In this document: piece by piece, positions 28,308 to 37,573 of the stretch | Numbering within the stretch: position 1 is the first letter of the stretch | Layout of the letters: the number at the start of each line of letters is the position of its first letter | Notes under the pieces: generated by a model | The model's database searches: none | Told to the model about the DNA's origin: nothing | Seen by the model: the letters and a program-made list of their open reading frames with translations, nothing else | Translations under genes and position numbers: made by a program | NCBI GenBank assembly: GCA_947488305.1 | Contig: CANKZM010000001.1 | Coordinates: 62,001 to 126,000, forward strand | Direction: 5' to 3' | Length of the DNA: 64,000 bases | Source: an uncultured Roseobacter sp. | GTDB lineage: Bacteria > Pseudomonadota > Alphaproteobacteria > Rhodobacterales > Rhodobacteraceae

Positions 28308-29069
28308 ATGCTCGCACCCCAACGGCACGCGCTGATCCTCGCGCAACTCGACAAAGAGACAACCGTTTCCATTCGTGCACTGACGCAGCGGCTGGGCGTT
28401 TCTCGCGAAACCATCCGCAAAGATATCGAACATCTGGCATCGACCGCCAAACTGGAACAAGTACGCGGTGGTGCGACGCGCATTCGAACGCAGGAAGTCC
28501 CGATGGCCAGTCGGTCCCGGATCAATGCGGATGGCAAGGCGCGGATTGCCGATACCCTCGCGGCCCGTATTCCTGACGGGGCCTCAATCTTTCTCGACAA
28601 TGGGTCGTCGACGCGCGTGTTGGCTCAGGCTCTTGCGGAGCACCGCGACCTGAGCGTCTATACAAACGATCTCGATGTTGCGCGCATCATCGCGCCAGCC
28701 TGTGCTGATCTTGTTGCGATTGGTGGGCGAATCGACATGGAGGAGATGGCGGCATTCGGTATCGAAGCGCTGGAACAAGCGGCCCGCTACCATGTCGATA
28801 TCTCGGTGATCAGCGCGGGGGGCCTCTCGGCGCGGGCTTTGCTTACCGATTTCAGCGACGAAGGGATGAGCCTTCGCGCCCAGATATCACGCTGTGGTCA
28901 AACGCGATATATCATTGCTGATCATGAAAAATTCGGGGTGGTGGGGCAGTTTTCGCTACCCATTTCGGCTAAAGACACTTGCCTCGTGTTTGATCAGGAA
29001 CCACCCGAAGATCTGCGCACGGCGCTGCACGCGCAAAAATTCCAGTATATCGTGGCGACCGGCGCCTAA
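28308..29069 (+). CDS. DeoR-family transcriptional regulator
   Basis: A 253-aa regulator started at the ATG after GTAGGA; the frame is open to 28245. The N-terminal helix-turn-helix is QRLGVSRETIRKDIEHL (about residues 27-43). The C-terminal DeoRC sugar-phosphate-type sensor domain includes FLDNGSSTRVLAQAL and VIADHEKFG-like signals (IADHEKFGVVG). DeoR proteins normally repress and are relieved by a phosphorylated metabolite, which would suit a phosphonate/phosphate pathway. It lies 66 bases upstream of the FAD oxidase gene it probably controls. Confidence 0.9.
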   Translation: MLAPQRHALILAQLDKETTVSIRALTQRLGVSRETIRKDIEHLASTAKLEQVRGGATRIRTQEVPMASRSRINADGKARIADTLAARIPDGASIFLDNGSSTRVLAQALAEHRDLSVYTNDLDVARIIAPACADLVAIGGRIDMEEMAAFGIEALEQAARYHVDISVISAGGLSARALLTDFSDEGMSLRAQISRCGQTRYIIADHEKFGVVGQFSLPISAKDTCLVFDQEPPEDLRTALHAQKFQYIVATGA

Positions 29070-29082
29070 ATTATTTGCCAAG

Positions 29083-29116
29083 TTTTGCAAAATAATGCAA
29101 AGTAATGCCAATATGG
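29083..29116 (+). promoter_or_regulatory. 10-bp-period operator candidate before the FAD oxidase gene
   Basis: GCAAAATAAT, GCAAAGTAAT and GCCAATATGG lie head to tail at 29087-29116, one helical turn apart. A perfect TTTTGCAAAA palindrome overlaps the first unit (29083-29092). Tandem direct repeats are typical DeoR targets. Position in the DeoR-oxidase gap supports autoregulation and control of the oxidase. Confidence 0.5.
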
Positions 29117-29135
29117 TATCTACTGGAGCAGTCTC

Positions 29136-31592
29136 ATGGCCGATCAAAATTTTCCGCAGCGCGCCCAATACGTCATTGTGGGAGGAGGGATCGTCGGGTG
29201 TTCCGTCGCCTATCACCTTGCACAAATGGGACACACGGATGTTGTCCTGCTGGAACAAGGCCAGTTGAGTTGCGGCACCACTTGGCACGCGGCGGGACTG
29301 GTCGGGCAATTGCGCAGCCAGCCGTCTATGACCAACCTGATCCGGTACTCCACACAGCTTTATGCCGACCTCGAAGCGGAAACTGGTCTGGCGACCGGAT
29401 GGATGAAATGTGGTTCCGTCACCGTGGCGCGAACCGAAGACCGCATGACGGTTCTGCTGCGCACCGCAGCGGCCGCCCGCGCGCAGGGGGTAGATGTTGA
29501 TGTGCTCACGCCGCAGGAAGCGAGGGACAGATGGCCCGTCATGCAAACGGATGATCTCAAGGGCGGGCTGTGGATGCCGGGTGACGGCAAGGCAAATCCG
29601 ACCGACCTGACCCAATCGCTGGCCAAGGGCGCGCGCAACAAGGGGGCGCGGATCATTGAAGGGATCAAGGTCACGGGCATCACTACCCAGGACGGGCGCG
29701 TCACCGGTGTTGACACCGACGAGGGCCATATCGAGGCCGAAATTGTGGTCAATTGTGCTGGACAGTGGGCGCGCGCCATTGGCCAGATGTGCGGTGTGAA
29801 CGTGCCCCTGCATTCTGCAGAACACATGTATATCGTGACCGAAACCATGCAGGGCGTGACGCCGGACTTGCCGGTCCTGCGCGATCCGGATGGTTATATC
29901 TATTTCAAGGAAGAGACCGGCGGGCTGGTGATGGGCGGGTTTGAACCAGAGGCCAAGCCTTGGGGGATGGATGGCATTCCGGACAAGTTCGAATTCTCGC
30001 TTCTACCCGATGATTGGGAACAGTTCGAAATTCTCTTGGAGAACGCCTTGATCCGCGTTCCTGAAATGGAACAGGTCGGGGTGCGCAAATTCTACAACGG
30101 GCCGGAGAGCTTCACGCCGGACAACAACTACCTGCTGGGCGAAGCGCCCGAGTTGAAGAATTTCTTTGTCGGTGCGGGCTTCAACTCAATGGGCATCGCC
30201 AGTGCCGGTGGGGCAGGGCGTGCATTGGCGGAGTGGATTGTAGAGGGCGAGGCCACGTCCGACTTGTTCGCTGTCGATATTCGCCGCTTTGCCGGTTTCA
30301 ACAACAATCCGACCTGGCTGCATGATCGGGTCAAGGAAACGCTGGGCCTGCACTATGCGATGCCCTGGCCGAACAGGGAATTGGATACGGCCCGACCGTT
30401 TCGCCGGTCTCCGCTTTACGACCGACTAAAGTCCAAAGGGGCCGTTTTCGGCTCGAAAATGGGGTGGGAGCGCGCCAATTGGTTCGCACCAGTGGGTGCT
30501 GAGGCCGAAACAAAATACAGCTTTGGCAGACAGAATTGGCACGATGCTGTCGCGGCAGAACACAAGGCCGTGCGCGAAGACGTGGCCCTGTTTGATCAGA
30601 CGTCTTTTGCCAAACTGCTGGTGCAGGGACGCGATGCCTGTGCCGAGTTGAACCGCATCTGTACCGCCAATGTCGATGTGCCAATGGGCCAAACGGTTTA
30701 CACCGGGCTGTTGAACAAGCGTGGCGGGTACGAAAGTGACCTGACGGTCATGCGTCTGAAAGACAATGAATTCCTGTTGATCACCGGATCGGCGCAGGCT
30801 GTCAGAGATGCCGACTGGATATCAAAGAACTTCGACGATGACGCGCACGTCTTTCTGACCGATGTGACCTCATCCTGGTCCGTGCTCGCGCTGATGGGGC
30901 CAAAGTCACGGGATGTTCTGAGTGCCGTGACCAAATCCGACCTGACCAACGAAGGGTTTCCGTTCGGCACCTGCCAAACGATCGATCTGGGCTATGCGAC
31001 CGTCATCGCAAACCGCTTGACCTACGTCGGCGAATTGGGATGGGAATTACTGGTGCCGACCGAGTTCACCGTTGGAGTCTATGATCTGTTGATGGAGGTC
31101 GGCGCCCCGCATGGCATCCGGGATGCTGGTTATTACGCGCTTGACGGCTTGCGCATCGAAAAGGGGTTTCGTGCCTGGGGCCGGGAACTCACACCGGACA
31201 TCACACCCATGCAGGCCAGTCTGAGTTTCGCCGTCGATTTTGACAAGCCCTGCGGGTTCGTCGGGAAAGAGGCCCTTGTTGCAGCCAAGGCGGACCCAGA
31301 CCATCTGAACCGGCGCATCATCCAACTGGTTCTCAATGATCCCGAGGACCAGTTGTGGGGCGGTGAGGCGGTCTTGCACAAAGGTATCGAGATCGGTGAG
31401 GTACGCTCGGCAGGGTATGGTCACACGCTTGGCGGCGCTGTTGCGCTCTGCGATGTGCATGCCGGTTTCAAAATCGACAAATCCGTGATTGAGGCTCAGG
31501 AGTTTGAAATCGACAACGCAGGCAAACGCACCCCGGCAACCGCCTACCTGAGGACACCCTACGACCCTTCAGCAGCCCGCGTACGCGCCTGA
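29136..31592 (+). CDS. FAD-dependent oxidoreductase with GcvT domain (dimethylglycine/sarcosine dehydrogenase-like)
   Basis: An 818-aa fusion: a DAO-type FAD domain (residues 1-370; dinucleotide motif VIVGGGIVGCSVAYHLAQMG, then CGTTWHAAGL), an FAO_M linker (about 375-430), then a GcvT folate-binding domain and GcvT C-terminal barrel (about 440-810). Such enzymes oxidise an N-methyl or other secondary/tertiary amine and may pass the one-carbon unit to tetrahydrofolate. Its place between the phnWAY and AepXVW-type genes suggests an N-alkylated aminoethylphosphonate, turned into AEP for PhnW. Glycine-betaine metabolism is the alternative. Confidence 0.85.
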   Translation: MADQNFPQRAQYVIVGGGIVGCSVAYHLAQMGHTDVVLLEQGQLSCGTTWHAAGLVGQLRSQPSMTNLIRYSTQLYADLEAETGLATGWMKCGSVTVARTEDRMTVLLRTAAAARAQGVDVDVLTPQEARDRWPVMQTDDLKGGLWMPGDGKANPTDLTQSLAKGARNKGARIIEGIKVTGITTQDGRVTGVDTDEGHIEAEIVVNCAGQWARAIGQMCGVNVPLHSAEHMYIVTETMQGVTPDLPVLRDPDGYIYFKEETGGLVMGGFEPEAKPWGMDGIPDKFEFSLLPDDWEQFEILLENALIRVPEMEQVGVRKFYNGPESFTPDNNYLLGEAPELKNFFVGAGFNSMGIASAGGAGRALAEWIVEGEATSDLFAVDIRRFAGFNNNPTWLHDRVKETLGLHYAMPWPNRELDTARPFRRSPLYDRLKSKGAVFGSKMGWERANWFAPVGAEAETKYSFGRQNWHDAVAAEHKAVREDVALFDQTSFAKLLVQGRDACAELNRICTANVDVPMGQTVYTGLLNKRGGYESDLTVMRLKDNEFLLITGSAQAVRDADWISKNFDDDAHVFLTDVTSSWSVLALMGPKSRDVLSAVTKSDLTNEGFPFGTCQTIDLGYATVIANRLTYVGELGWELLVPTEFTVGVYDLLMEVGAPHGIRDAGYYALDGLRIEKGFRAWGRELTPDITPMQASLSFAVDFDKPCGFVGKEALVAAKADPDHLNRRIIQLVLNDPEDQLWGGEAVLHKGIEIGEVRSAGYGHTLGGAVALCDVHAGFKIDKSVIEAQEFEIDNAGKRTPATAYLRTPYDPSAARVRA

Positions 31593-31625
31593 CGGACGTC
31601 GCAATAGGAAAGAGCAGACACGTCA

Positions 31626-31649
31626 CTTGCCGGCACCTCTTCCGGCAAG
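31626..31649 (+). terminator. hairpin after the FAD oxidase gene
   Basis: CTTGCCGG and CCGGCAAG form a perfect 8-bp stem with an 8-base loop, 33 bases after the stop. No T-run follows, so it may be a rho-assisted terminator or RNA-stability element. It separates the oxidase from the AepX-type operon. Confidence 0.6.
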
Positions 31650-31841
31650 CAATTCTGCTGTTCAATCCCCATCTTTCTTCGGGCTTTTGCTGCCAAAACG
31701 TACGATCTGAGGCTTTGGCACCAATCCATTACCAGTTCTTATCATATCACAAGAATTATCAATTTGGTTTGTTCAGATATTTTGCGAAACTGTTACGATC
31801 ACGGATCATATAGTGAAAAGAAAACAGCAAGGGAGATAGTG

Positions 31842-32864
31842 ATGACAACTTTTAAAAGGGCGGCATTTATTGGTGCAACACTGGCGGCGTTGATGTCGAG
31901 CGCGGCATTCGCCGAAACAGAACTTACCGTATATACGGCTGTTGAGGCCGAAGATCTGGCGCGGTATGCTGCGACGTTCAACGAAACCCATCCGGACATC
32001 ACGATCAACTGGGTGCGGGATTCCACAGGGGTCATTACAGCAAAACTTCTCGCCGAGCGGGACAACCCCCAGGCAGATGTCATATGGGGGCTTGCCGCGA
32101 CGTCGCTTCTGCTTTTGAAGTCAGAAGGTATGTTGGAGCCATATGCCCCTGCTGGCGTTGAGAAACTGGACAGTAAATTTGTGGATGGCGACAACCCACC
32201 GGCCTGGGTCGGTATGGACGCATGGGTTGCGTCCGTCTGCTTTAACACCGTTGAAGCCGAGAAATTGGGGCTGGAAGCACCAACATCATGGCAGGACCTG
32301 ACAGACGAGCAATACCGGGGCCATGTCATCATGCCAAACCCGGCATCTTCGGGCACGGGTTTTCTGGATGTCTCCAGTTGGTTGCAGATCTTTGGGGAAG
32401 ACGATGGCTGGAAATTCATGGACGCACTTCATGAGAATATTGCCCGTTATACGCACTCCGGGTCAGCGCCCTGCAAACTGGCTGCGTCCGGCGAAATTCC
32501 AATCGGCGTCTCCTTTGCTTTCCGCGGTGCGAAGTCAAAAGCGGACGGCGCCCCTCTGGAGATTATCGTGCCCTCCGAAGGGGTTGGCTGGGATATGGAA
32601 GCAACCGCAATCGTCGCGGGCACAGCCGAGATGGAAGCGGCCCAAAAACTGGTTGATTTCACGGTCACCAAAGAGGCCAACGAGATGTACAATACCGGCT
32701 ACGCTGTCGTTGCTTATCCGGGTGTTGCGAAACCGGTTGAGCACTTCCCCGAAAACCTGATTGATGCGATGATTGAAAACGACTTTGAATTCGCGGCCAA
32801 CAATCGCGCCGCAATTCTTTCGGAATGGTCCAGCCGCTATGACGGCAAGTCTGATCCGAAGTAA
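31842..32864 (+). CDS. aepX: 2-aminoethylphosphonate ABC transporter binding protein (AepX-like)
   Basis: A 340-aa periplasmic protein. The ATG at 31842 is preceded by AGGGAGA and gives a signal peptide (residues 1-24, ending SSAAFA). The mature fold is the iron/thiamine/AEP type II class of binding proteins (ELTVYTAVEAEDLARYAATF, then ADVIWGLAATSL). With the ATPase and fused permease downstream it matches the putative 2-aminoethylphosphonate transporter set known as AepXVW in marine bacteria. Iron-binding Tyr pairs of the ferric family are not evident. The phnWAY neighbourhood supports AEP or a derivative as substrate. Confidence 0.85.
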   Translation: MTTFKRAAFIGATLAALMSSAAFAETELTVYTAVEAEDLARYAATFNETHPDITINWVRDSTGVITAKLLAERDNPQADVIWGLAATSLLLLKSEGMLEPYAPAGVEKLDSKFVDGDNPPAWVGMDAWVASVCFNTVEAEKLGLEAPTSWQDLTDEQYRGHVIMPNPASSGTGFLDVSSWLQIFGEDDGWKFMDALHENIARYTHSGSAPCKLAASGEIPIGVSFAFRGAKSKADGAPLEIIVPSEGVGWDMEATAIVAGTAEMEAAQKLVDFTVTKEANEMYNTGYAVVAYPGVAKPVEHFPENLIDAMIENDFEFAANNRAAILSEWSSRYDGKSDPK

Positions 32865-32874
32865 ATTGACTGCT

Positions 32875-32905
32875 GGTCAGGGTGCCGAGCAATTGGCCCC
32901 TGACC
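32875..32905 (+). terminator. intercistronic hairpin after aepX
   Basis: GGTCAGGG (32875-32882) and CCCTGACC (32898-32905) form a perfect 8-bp stem with a 15-base loop between the binding-protein and ATPase genes. No T-run follows. It probably raises binding-protein expression relative to the rest of the operon. Confidence 0.65.
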
Positions 32906-32973
32906 GACCATGCCTCCAAGACAGACAACGCCAATCGGCAAACCCAGCCTACCCAAGGGCCGGGGAAGGGTGA

Positions 32974-34107
32974 ATGAACGTGACAACGAACGTCGATAGC
33001 TCGTATCTCAAGATCGAGAACCTTTGGAAGTATTTTGGCAAGTTTCTTGCGCTTGAAGATGTCTCGCTGGAGATCGCCGAGGGCGAGTTGGTTTGCTTCC
33101 TTGGCCCTTCCGGGTGCGGAAAAACCACCTTGCTCCGCGCGATTGCCGGGTTGGACCTGCAGTCAAATGGGTCCATCCTCCAGGGCGGTAAAGATGTCTC
33201 TAGCCTTCCCCCGTCTGAGCGAGATTTTGGGATCGTCTTTCAATCCTATGCTTTGTTCCCCAACCTGAGCATCGAGAAGAATGTGGCGTATGGGCTGGAG
33301 AATACAGGCCGATCCAAAAGTGAGATTTCAGAACGCGTGGCTGAACTGCTGGCGTTAGTAGGCCTGCCAGATCAAGGCAAGAAATACCCGGCACAATTGT
33401 CGGGCGGTCAGCAGCAACGTATTGCGCTGGCGCGTGCAATCGCGACAAGCCCCGGTCTGCTATTGTTGGATGAGCCTCTGTCAGCGCTTGACGCCAAAGT
33501 GCGTGTGCATCTGCGCCACGAGATTAAAGATCTCCAGCGAAAACTCGGCGTAACCACGGTTATGGTGACCCATGACCAAGAGGAAGCCTTGGCGATGGCC
33601 GACCGGATCGTGGTGATGAACCACGGCGTGATCGAGCAAGTCGGGTCGCCGACAGAGATTTACCGGGAGCCGTCGTCGTTGTTTGTCGCGGACTTTATCG
33701 GTGAGATGAACCAGATTCCGGCAGTTGCAGGCAACAGCGGTGAAGTACGCATCGGCGAGACTGTGATGAAATCTCTGGACCACAAATTCAGTGATGGGGA
33801 AAAGATTATTGCCGCCATTCGCCCGAACGACATCATTCCCCATGGGGACGGTGCGAGATCACCAGGCGCTGAAGATACGATCGAGACGGACAGCAATGCC
33901 ATCGAAGTGATTGTCGACGAGATGGAATTTCTTGGCGCGTTTTGGCGCTGCCGGCTTCAGCACGCCATGTTCGGTGAACGTGAATTGATTGCGGACTTTT
34001 CGATCAACGCCGTGCGCAGGCTTGAATTGAACGAGGGCTCCAAAATGCTGATCGAACTGCCAAAAGGCCGATTGATGGCGTTTACCCCTTCGGAGGCAGC
34101 CGCATGA
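32974..34107 (+). CDS. aepV: 2-aminoethylphosphonate ABC transporter ATP-binding protein (AepV-like)
   Basis: A 377-aa ATPase of the spermidine/iron/phosphonate MOI class. Walker A is GPSGCGKTT (about residue 48), the signature LSGGQQQRIALARA, Walker B LLLDEPLSALD, and the switch histidine is in VTHDQEEAL. A C-terminal TOBE-like domain (after about 245) is present. It overlaps the permease gene by 4 bases. Specificity is inferred from the neighbouring aepX- and phn-type genes. Confidence 0.88.
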   Translation: MNVTTNVDSSYLKIENLWKYFGKFLALEDVSLEIAEGELVCFLGPSGCGKTTLLRAIAGLDLQSNGSILQGGKDVSSLPPSERDFGIVFQSYALFPNLSIEKNVAYGLENTGRSKSEISERVAELLALVGLPDQGKKYPAQLSGGQQQRIALARAIATSPGLLLLDEPLSALDAKVRVHLRHEIKDLQRKLGVTTVMVTHDQEEALAMADRIVVMNHGVIEQVGSPTEIYREPSSLFVADFIGEMNQIPAVAGNSGEVRIGETVMKSLDHKFSDGEKIIAAIRPNDIIPHGDGARSPGAEDTIETDSNAIEVIVDEMEFLGAFWRCRLQHAMFGERELIADFSINAVRRLELNEGSKMLIELPKGRLMAFTPSEAAA

Positions 34108-36122
34108 GCGACGCAACCGTTGAAATGAAGGGGGCGGCTGGCAAACCTATTCGCGGCAAATTATCCCGTGACGATATTATCATGCGCGGCAGCATGCTCG
34201 TCATAGGACTATATCTGCTGATCACGATGGTATTTCCGCTATATGCGATGCTGTCAAAGTCCTTTTCCACCTACATGTTCGATCTGAGCGCTTACGAAGT
34301 TCAGGTGAGCGATGAGGGAGGTGCGACTTTTTCAGAACCCGTCACTTTTGCTGATCTCAACAGCACCCTGAATGTCGTGACCGAAGGTGATCTGAACGCC
34401 GGCTCCGATGGCCGTTTGGGCGTGACCCAGTTCTTTCCTGATTTCAGTTTCCGCAGCCCGGTCAACTACAGAATACGCAATACCTCAGACACCGGGCGTT
34501 TTCTTGTCGGATCGACTTTGAATGACACCACTAACTGGGTCGAATTGGACAGCAACACCTTCAGGCGCGTGCAACTACGCCCCGTCGAGTCCCGGGGGCT
34601 TGATAACTTTCGCGCTTACTTTGGAACCCCTGCCTTGTCGAATTCCATCAAGAATTCTGTGATGATCGCGACGATCAGTACGTTGATCACCGTCTTTCTT
34701 GCCTTCTGGTTTGCCTATGCGCTCAATCGCTCCTGCATGCGGTTCAAGGGGTTTTTCCGCCTTGTGGCGATGGCCCCCATCCTTGTGCCCTCATTGCTGC
34801 CCGGTATTGCGCTGGTCTACCTCTTTGGCAATCAGGGGATGCTCAAGGAGCTCCTTTTTGGCGCGTCAATCTATGGCCCGATTGGCATCATCATAGGGTC
34901 CGTGTTCTTTACCTTCCCGCACGCATTCCTGATCATTTCGACCGCGCTGTCGATCTCTGATGCGCGGCTTTATGAGGCGTCTGTCGTCCTGAGAGGCAGC
35001 CCCTGGCGGACCTTCTGGACCGTGACAATTCCGGGCGCTCGGTACGGATTGGTGTCAGCCGCCTTTGTCGTGTTCAATCTGGTCATCACCGATTTCGGCT
35101 TGCCGAAGGTTATCGGAGGGCAATTCAATGTTCTGGCGGTCGACATCTACAAGCAGGTGATTGGTCAGCAGAATTTCGAGATGGGGGCGGTGGTTTCTGT
35201 CGTCCTGATCCTTCCGGCCATCGTCGCCTTTACCATCGACCGGTTTGTTCAGAGCAAGCAGGTCGCGCTGTTGTCGGCACGCTCTGTCCCCTACGCTCCA
35301 TCTCCGAATACAAAACTCGATTGGACGCTGTTTGGCTTTTCCAGCCTTATCGCAGTTTTCATCGTTGGCATCCTTGGCGTCTGCCAATTCGCGGCGCTGG
35401 TGAAATTCTGGCCCTATGATCTGAGTTTTAGCCTGAACAACTACCAGTTTGACCGCATGGATGGCGGCGGCTGGGGATCCTACTACAATTCGATCAAGCT
35501 GGCGCTCCTCACAGCGGTGATCGGGACTGCCGTGATTTTCTTTGGGGCCTATCTGGTGGAGAAATCGAACGGCTTCAGAACAGGGCGCACCATCTTTCAG
35601 ATGTTCGCGATGTTGCCGATGGCAATTCCCGGCATGGTGCTCGGGCTGTCCTACATCTTCTTTTTCAACAACCCGAGCAATCCGTTCTACTTCATCTACG
35701 GAACAATGGCCATTTTGGTGGTTTCAACGGTGACGCATTTTTACACCGTCTCACACCTGACTGCGACGACAGCGTTGCAACAAATGGACCGCGAGTTTGA
35801 ATCCGTGTCTGCATCCCTCAAGCAGCCGACCCTGAAACTTTTCAGCCGCGTAACCGTGCCCGTCAGCATGCCCGCAATCCTCGACATCTCGATTTATCTC
35901 TTCGTCAACGCGATGACGACGGTTTCGGCGGTTGTGTTCCTCTACTCGCCCAAGACATCCTTGGCGTCGATTGCGGTGCTCAACATGGATGATGCAGGCG
36001 ATATCGCTCCGGCGGCTGCGATGGGGATGATGATTTTCTACACAAATACAGCAGCCCGCATTTTCCATTTGATCGCGTCACGTGGCATTTTGCAGCGGAC
36101 CCAGGCGTGGCGCAGCAGATAA
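34104..36122 (+). CDS. aepW: 2-aminoethylphosphonate ABC transporter permease (AepW-like, fused dimer)
   Basis: A 672-aa permease with two BPD_transp_1 halves in one chain. Coupling loops are seen as EASVVLRGSPWRTFWTVTIP in the first half and ESVSASLKQPTLKLFSRVTV in the second. An extra periplasmic region (about residues 60-185) follows the first helix, typical of putative AEP permeases. The fused architecture means a single polypeptide supplies the whole channel. It is the last transporter gene and ends 27 bases before the hydrolase start. Confidence 0.88.
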   Translation: MSDATVEMKGAAGKPIRGKLSRDDIIMRGSMLVIGLYLLITMVFPLYAMLSKSFSTYMFDLSAYEVQVSDEGGATFSEPVTFADLNSTLNVVTEGDLNAGSDGRLGVTQFFPDFSFRSPVNYRIRNTSDTGRFLVGSTLNDTTNWVELDSNTFRRVQLRPVESRGLDNFRAYFGTPALSNSIKNSVMIATISTLITVFLAFWFAYALNRSCMRFKGFFRLVAMAPILVPSLLPGIALVYLFGNQGMLKELLFGASIYGPIGIIIGSVFFTFPHAFLIISTALSISDARLYEASVVLRGSPWRTFWTVTIPGARYGLVSAAFVVFNLVITDFGLPKVIGGQFNVLAVDIYKQVIGQQNFEMGAVVSVVLILPAIVAFTIDRFVQSKQVALLSARSVPYAPSPNTKLDWTLFGFSSLIAVFIVGILGVCQFAALVKFWPYDLSFSLNNYQFDRMDGGGWGSYYNSIKLALLTAVIGTAVIFFGAYLVEKSNGFRTGRTIFQMFAMLPMAIPGMVLGLSYIFFFNNPSNPFYFIYGTMAILVVSTVTHFYTVSHLTATTALQQMDREFESVSASLKQPTLKLFSRVTVPVSMPAILDISIYLFVNAMTTVSAVVFLYSPKTSLASIAVLNMDDAGDIAPAAAMGMMIFYTNTAARIFHLIASRGILQRTQAWRSR

Positions 36123-36149
36123 GTGGCCATTCAGGGAGACGAGCCAAGA

Positions 36150-37496
36150 ATGGGAAAAGACTGGAGGGAACGCACAGAGATCAATCTGCTTTTCATCATC
36201 GCAGACCAATTTCGGGCGGACCTGCTTTCAGGAGAGTTTGCCAAATGTGTGGCTACGCCAAACCTTGATTCACTTGCCGCGTCCTCCCTTCGGTTGACCA
36301 ATCACCATACTGTCGCGGTTCCCTGCGGGCCCGCGCGTGCCAGCCTTCTAACGGGTCTTTACCCCTCCGAGCACGGAGCTCTGCGCAATGGTGCACCGCT
36401 CAAGAACGGGCTCAGCAATTTTGCCCATCAATTGCGCCGGATCGGGCGCGAACCTCTCCTTTTTGGCTACACGGATACGCAACCTAACCCGTCCTGCCAG
36501 TTTGCACGGGACCCGGCGCGAAATTCGTACACAGCCCCGATGGAGGGGTTCACGGAAGTGGTCGAAATGCGCGAAGAAGCCTGGCGCTGGCTCGCATATC
36601 TGCGGGCAGAGGGCTATGATGTGCCACATGCGCAATCGTCAGATTTTCAGCGCTTGTATCAACCTGTCGGTCAGAAATTTGGGGGTCCTGCGCTTTATGA
36701 TGCGCGCCACAGTGACACAGCCTTTTTGACAGATGCGACCATTCAGGCACTTGATGTGCGCAGGTCTCAGGCCTGGACGGCCTTTGTGACCTACATCAGA
36801 CCGCACCCGCCCTACGTTGCGCCAGCGCCGTATCACAAAATGATTGACCCAGATTCAGTACCCGCACCCCTAAAAACGAATTCGGGCCATGCATTCCTCG
36901 CGGCTCAACGAGATTACCCGTCCAATGCTGGAATTTTCTGGGGCTATGATGGAAACGCAAAGGATTTGGATGCGGCAACGATTGCTCGGGTGCGCGCAAC
37001 ATACCTGGGCCTGGTCGCCGAATTGGATGACAATATAGGCCGCCTTTTTAACTGGCTGGACGCGACAGGACAGCGAAACAATACTGCTATCGTCTTTACC
37101 TCTGATCACGGAGACATGCTTGGCGATTTCGGGCTGTGGGGGAAATTGGCTCCCTTCCCGCAGGCGTCCCATATTCCATTTATGGTTCAAGGCCCCGATA
37201 TCGCCCCAGAAGCGCAGCATGATGTGACACAGTCGACAGAAGTGATGTCTGCGATTTTGCAATACCTAGAGGGCGGAATGGTCTCCTTCGAAGGGCTTGC
37301 GCAGAACGAAACAGCAAAGATAGAGTTTTCGCTCACGCACCCTACAAAACCAACACCATTTCAGCGCGCCGGATTGGCGACTGGAGAAACCGCAGGCTGT
37401 ACGGTCTTTCATGATGCACGAAGTAGAATCGCCACATTCGACTGCGACATGCCAGATCTCCAGATGAGTACGCTTGACGGATCCCCTGTCGAATAG
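36150..37496 (+). CDS. phosphonate monoester hydrolase/sulfatase-family enzyme
   Basis: A 448-aa alkaline-phosphatase-superfamily protein; the ATG at 36150 is preferred over a GTG at 36123. It closely follows the phosphonate monoester hydrolase pattern: IADQFRADLL metal site, then VPCGPARASLLTGLYPSEHG with Cys59 as the formylglycine position (C-x-P-x-R), YIRPHPPYVAPAPYH and FTSDHGDMLGD. It is shorter at the C-terminus than characterised members (about 510 aa). It could free phosphonates from monoesters or lipids, feeding AepX. Sulfatase or phosphodiesterase activity is the alternative. Confidence 0.8.
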   Translation: MGKDWRERTEINLLFIIADQFRADLLSGEFAKCVATPNLDSLAASSLRLTNHHTVAVPCGPARASLLTGLYPSEHGALRNGAPLKNGLSNFAHQLRRIGREPLLFGYTDTQPNPSCQFARDPARNSYTAPMEGFTEVVEMREEAWRWLAYLRAEGYDVPHAQSSDFQRLYQPVGQKFGGPALYDARHSDTAFLTDATIQALDVRRSQAWTAFVTYIRPHPPYVAPAPYHKMIDPDSVPAPLKTNSGHAFLAAQRDYPSNAGIFWGYDGNAKDLDAATIARVRATYLGLVAELDDNIGRLFNWLDATGQRNNTAIVFTSDHGDMLGDFGLWGKLAPFPQASHIPFMVQGPDIAPEAQHDVTQSTEVMSAILQYLEGGMVSFEGLAQNETAKIEFSLTHPTKPTPFQRAGLATGETAGCTVFHDARSRIATFDCDMPDLQMSTLDGSPVE

Positions 37497-37573
37497 CTTC
37501 CCAGCCTAACGAGTTGCACCATCAGACAGAACCGGCATGGGCCAAATAGGTTGGTGACGTAGCCTCGCTAGTT

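Noticed and set aside
31842-36122. Ferric iron (Fbp-type) importer as the identity of the AepXVW-like genes
   Set aside because: The binding-protein class is shared, but no clear iron-ligand tyrosine pair is seen, and phnWAY and a phosphonate hydrolase flank the operon.
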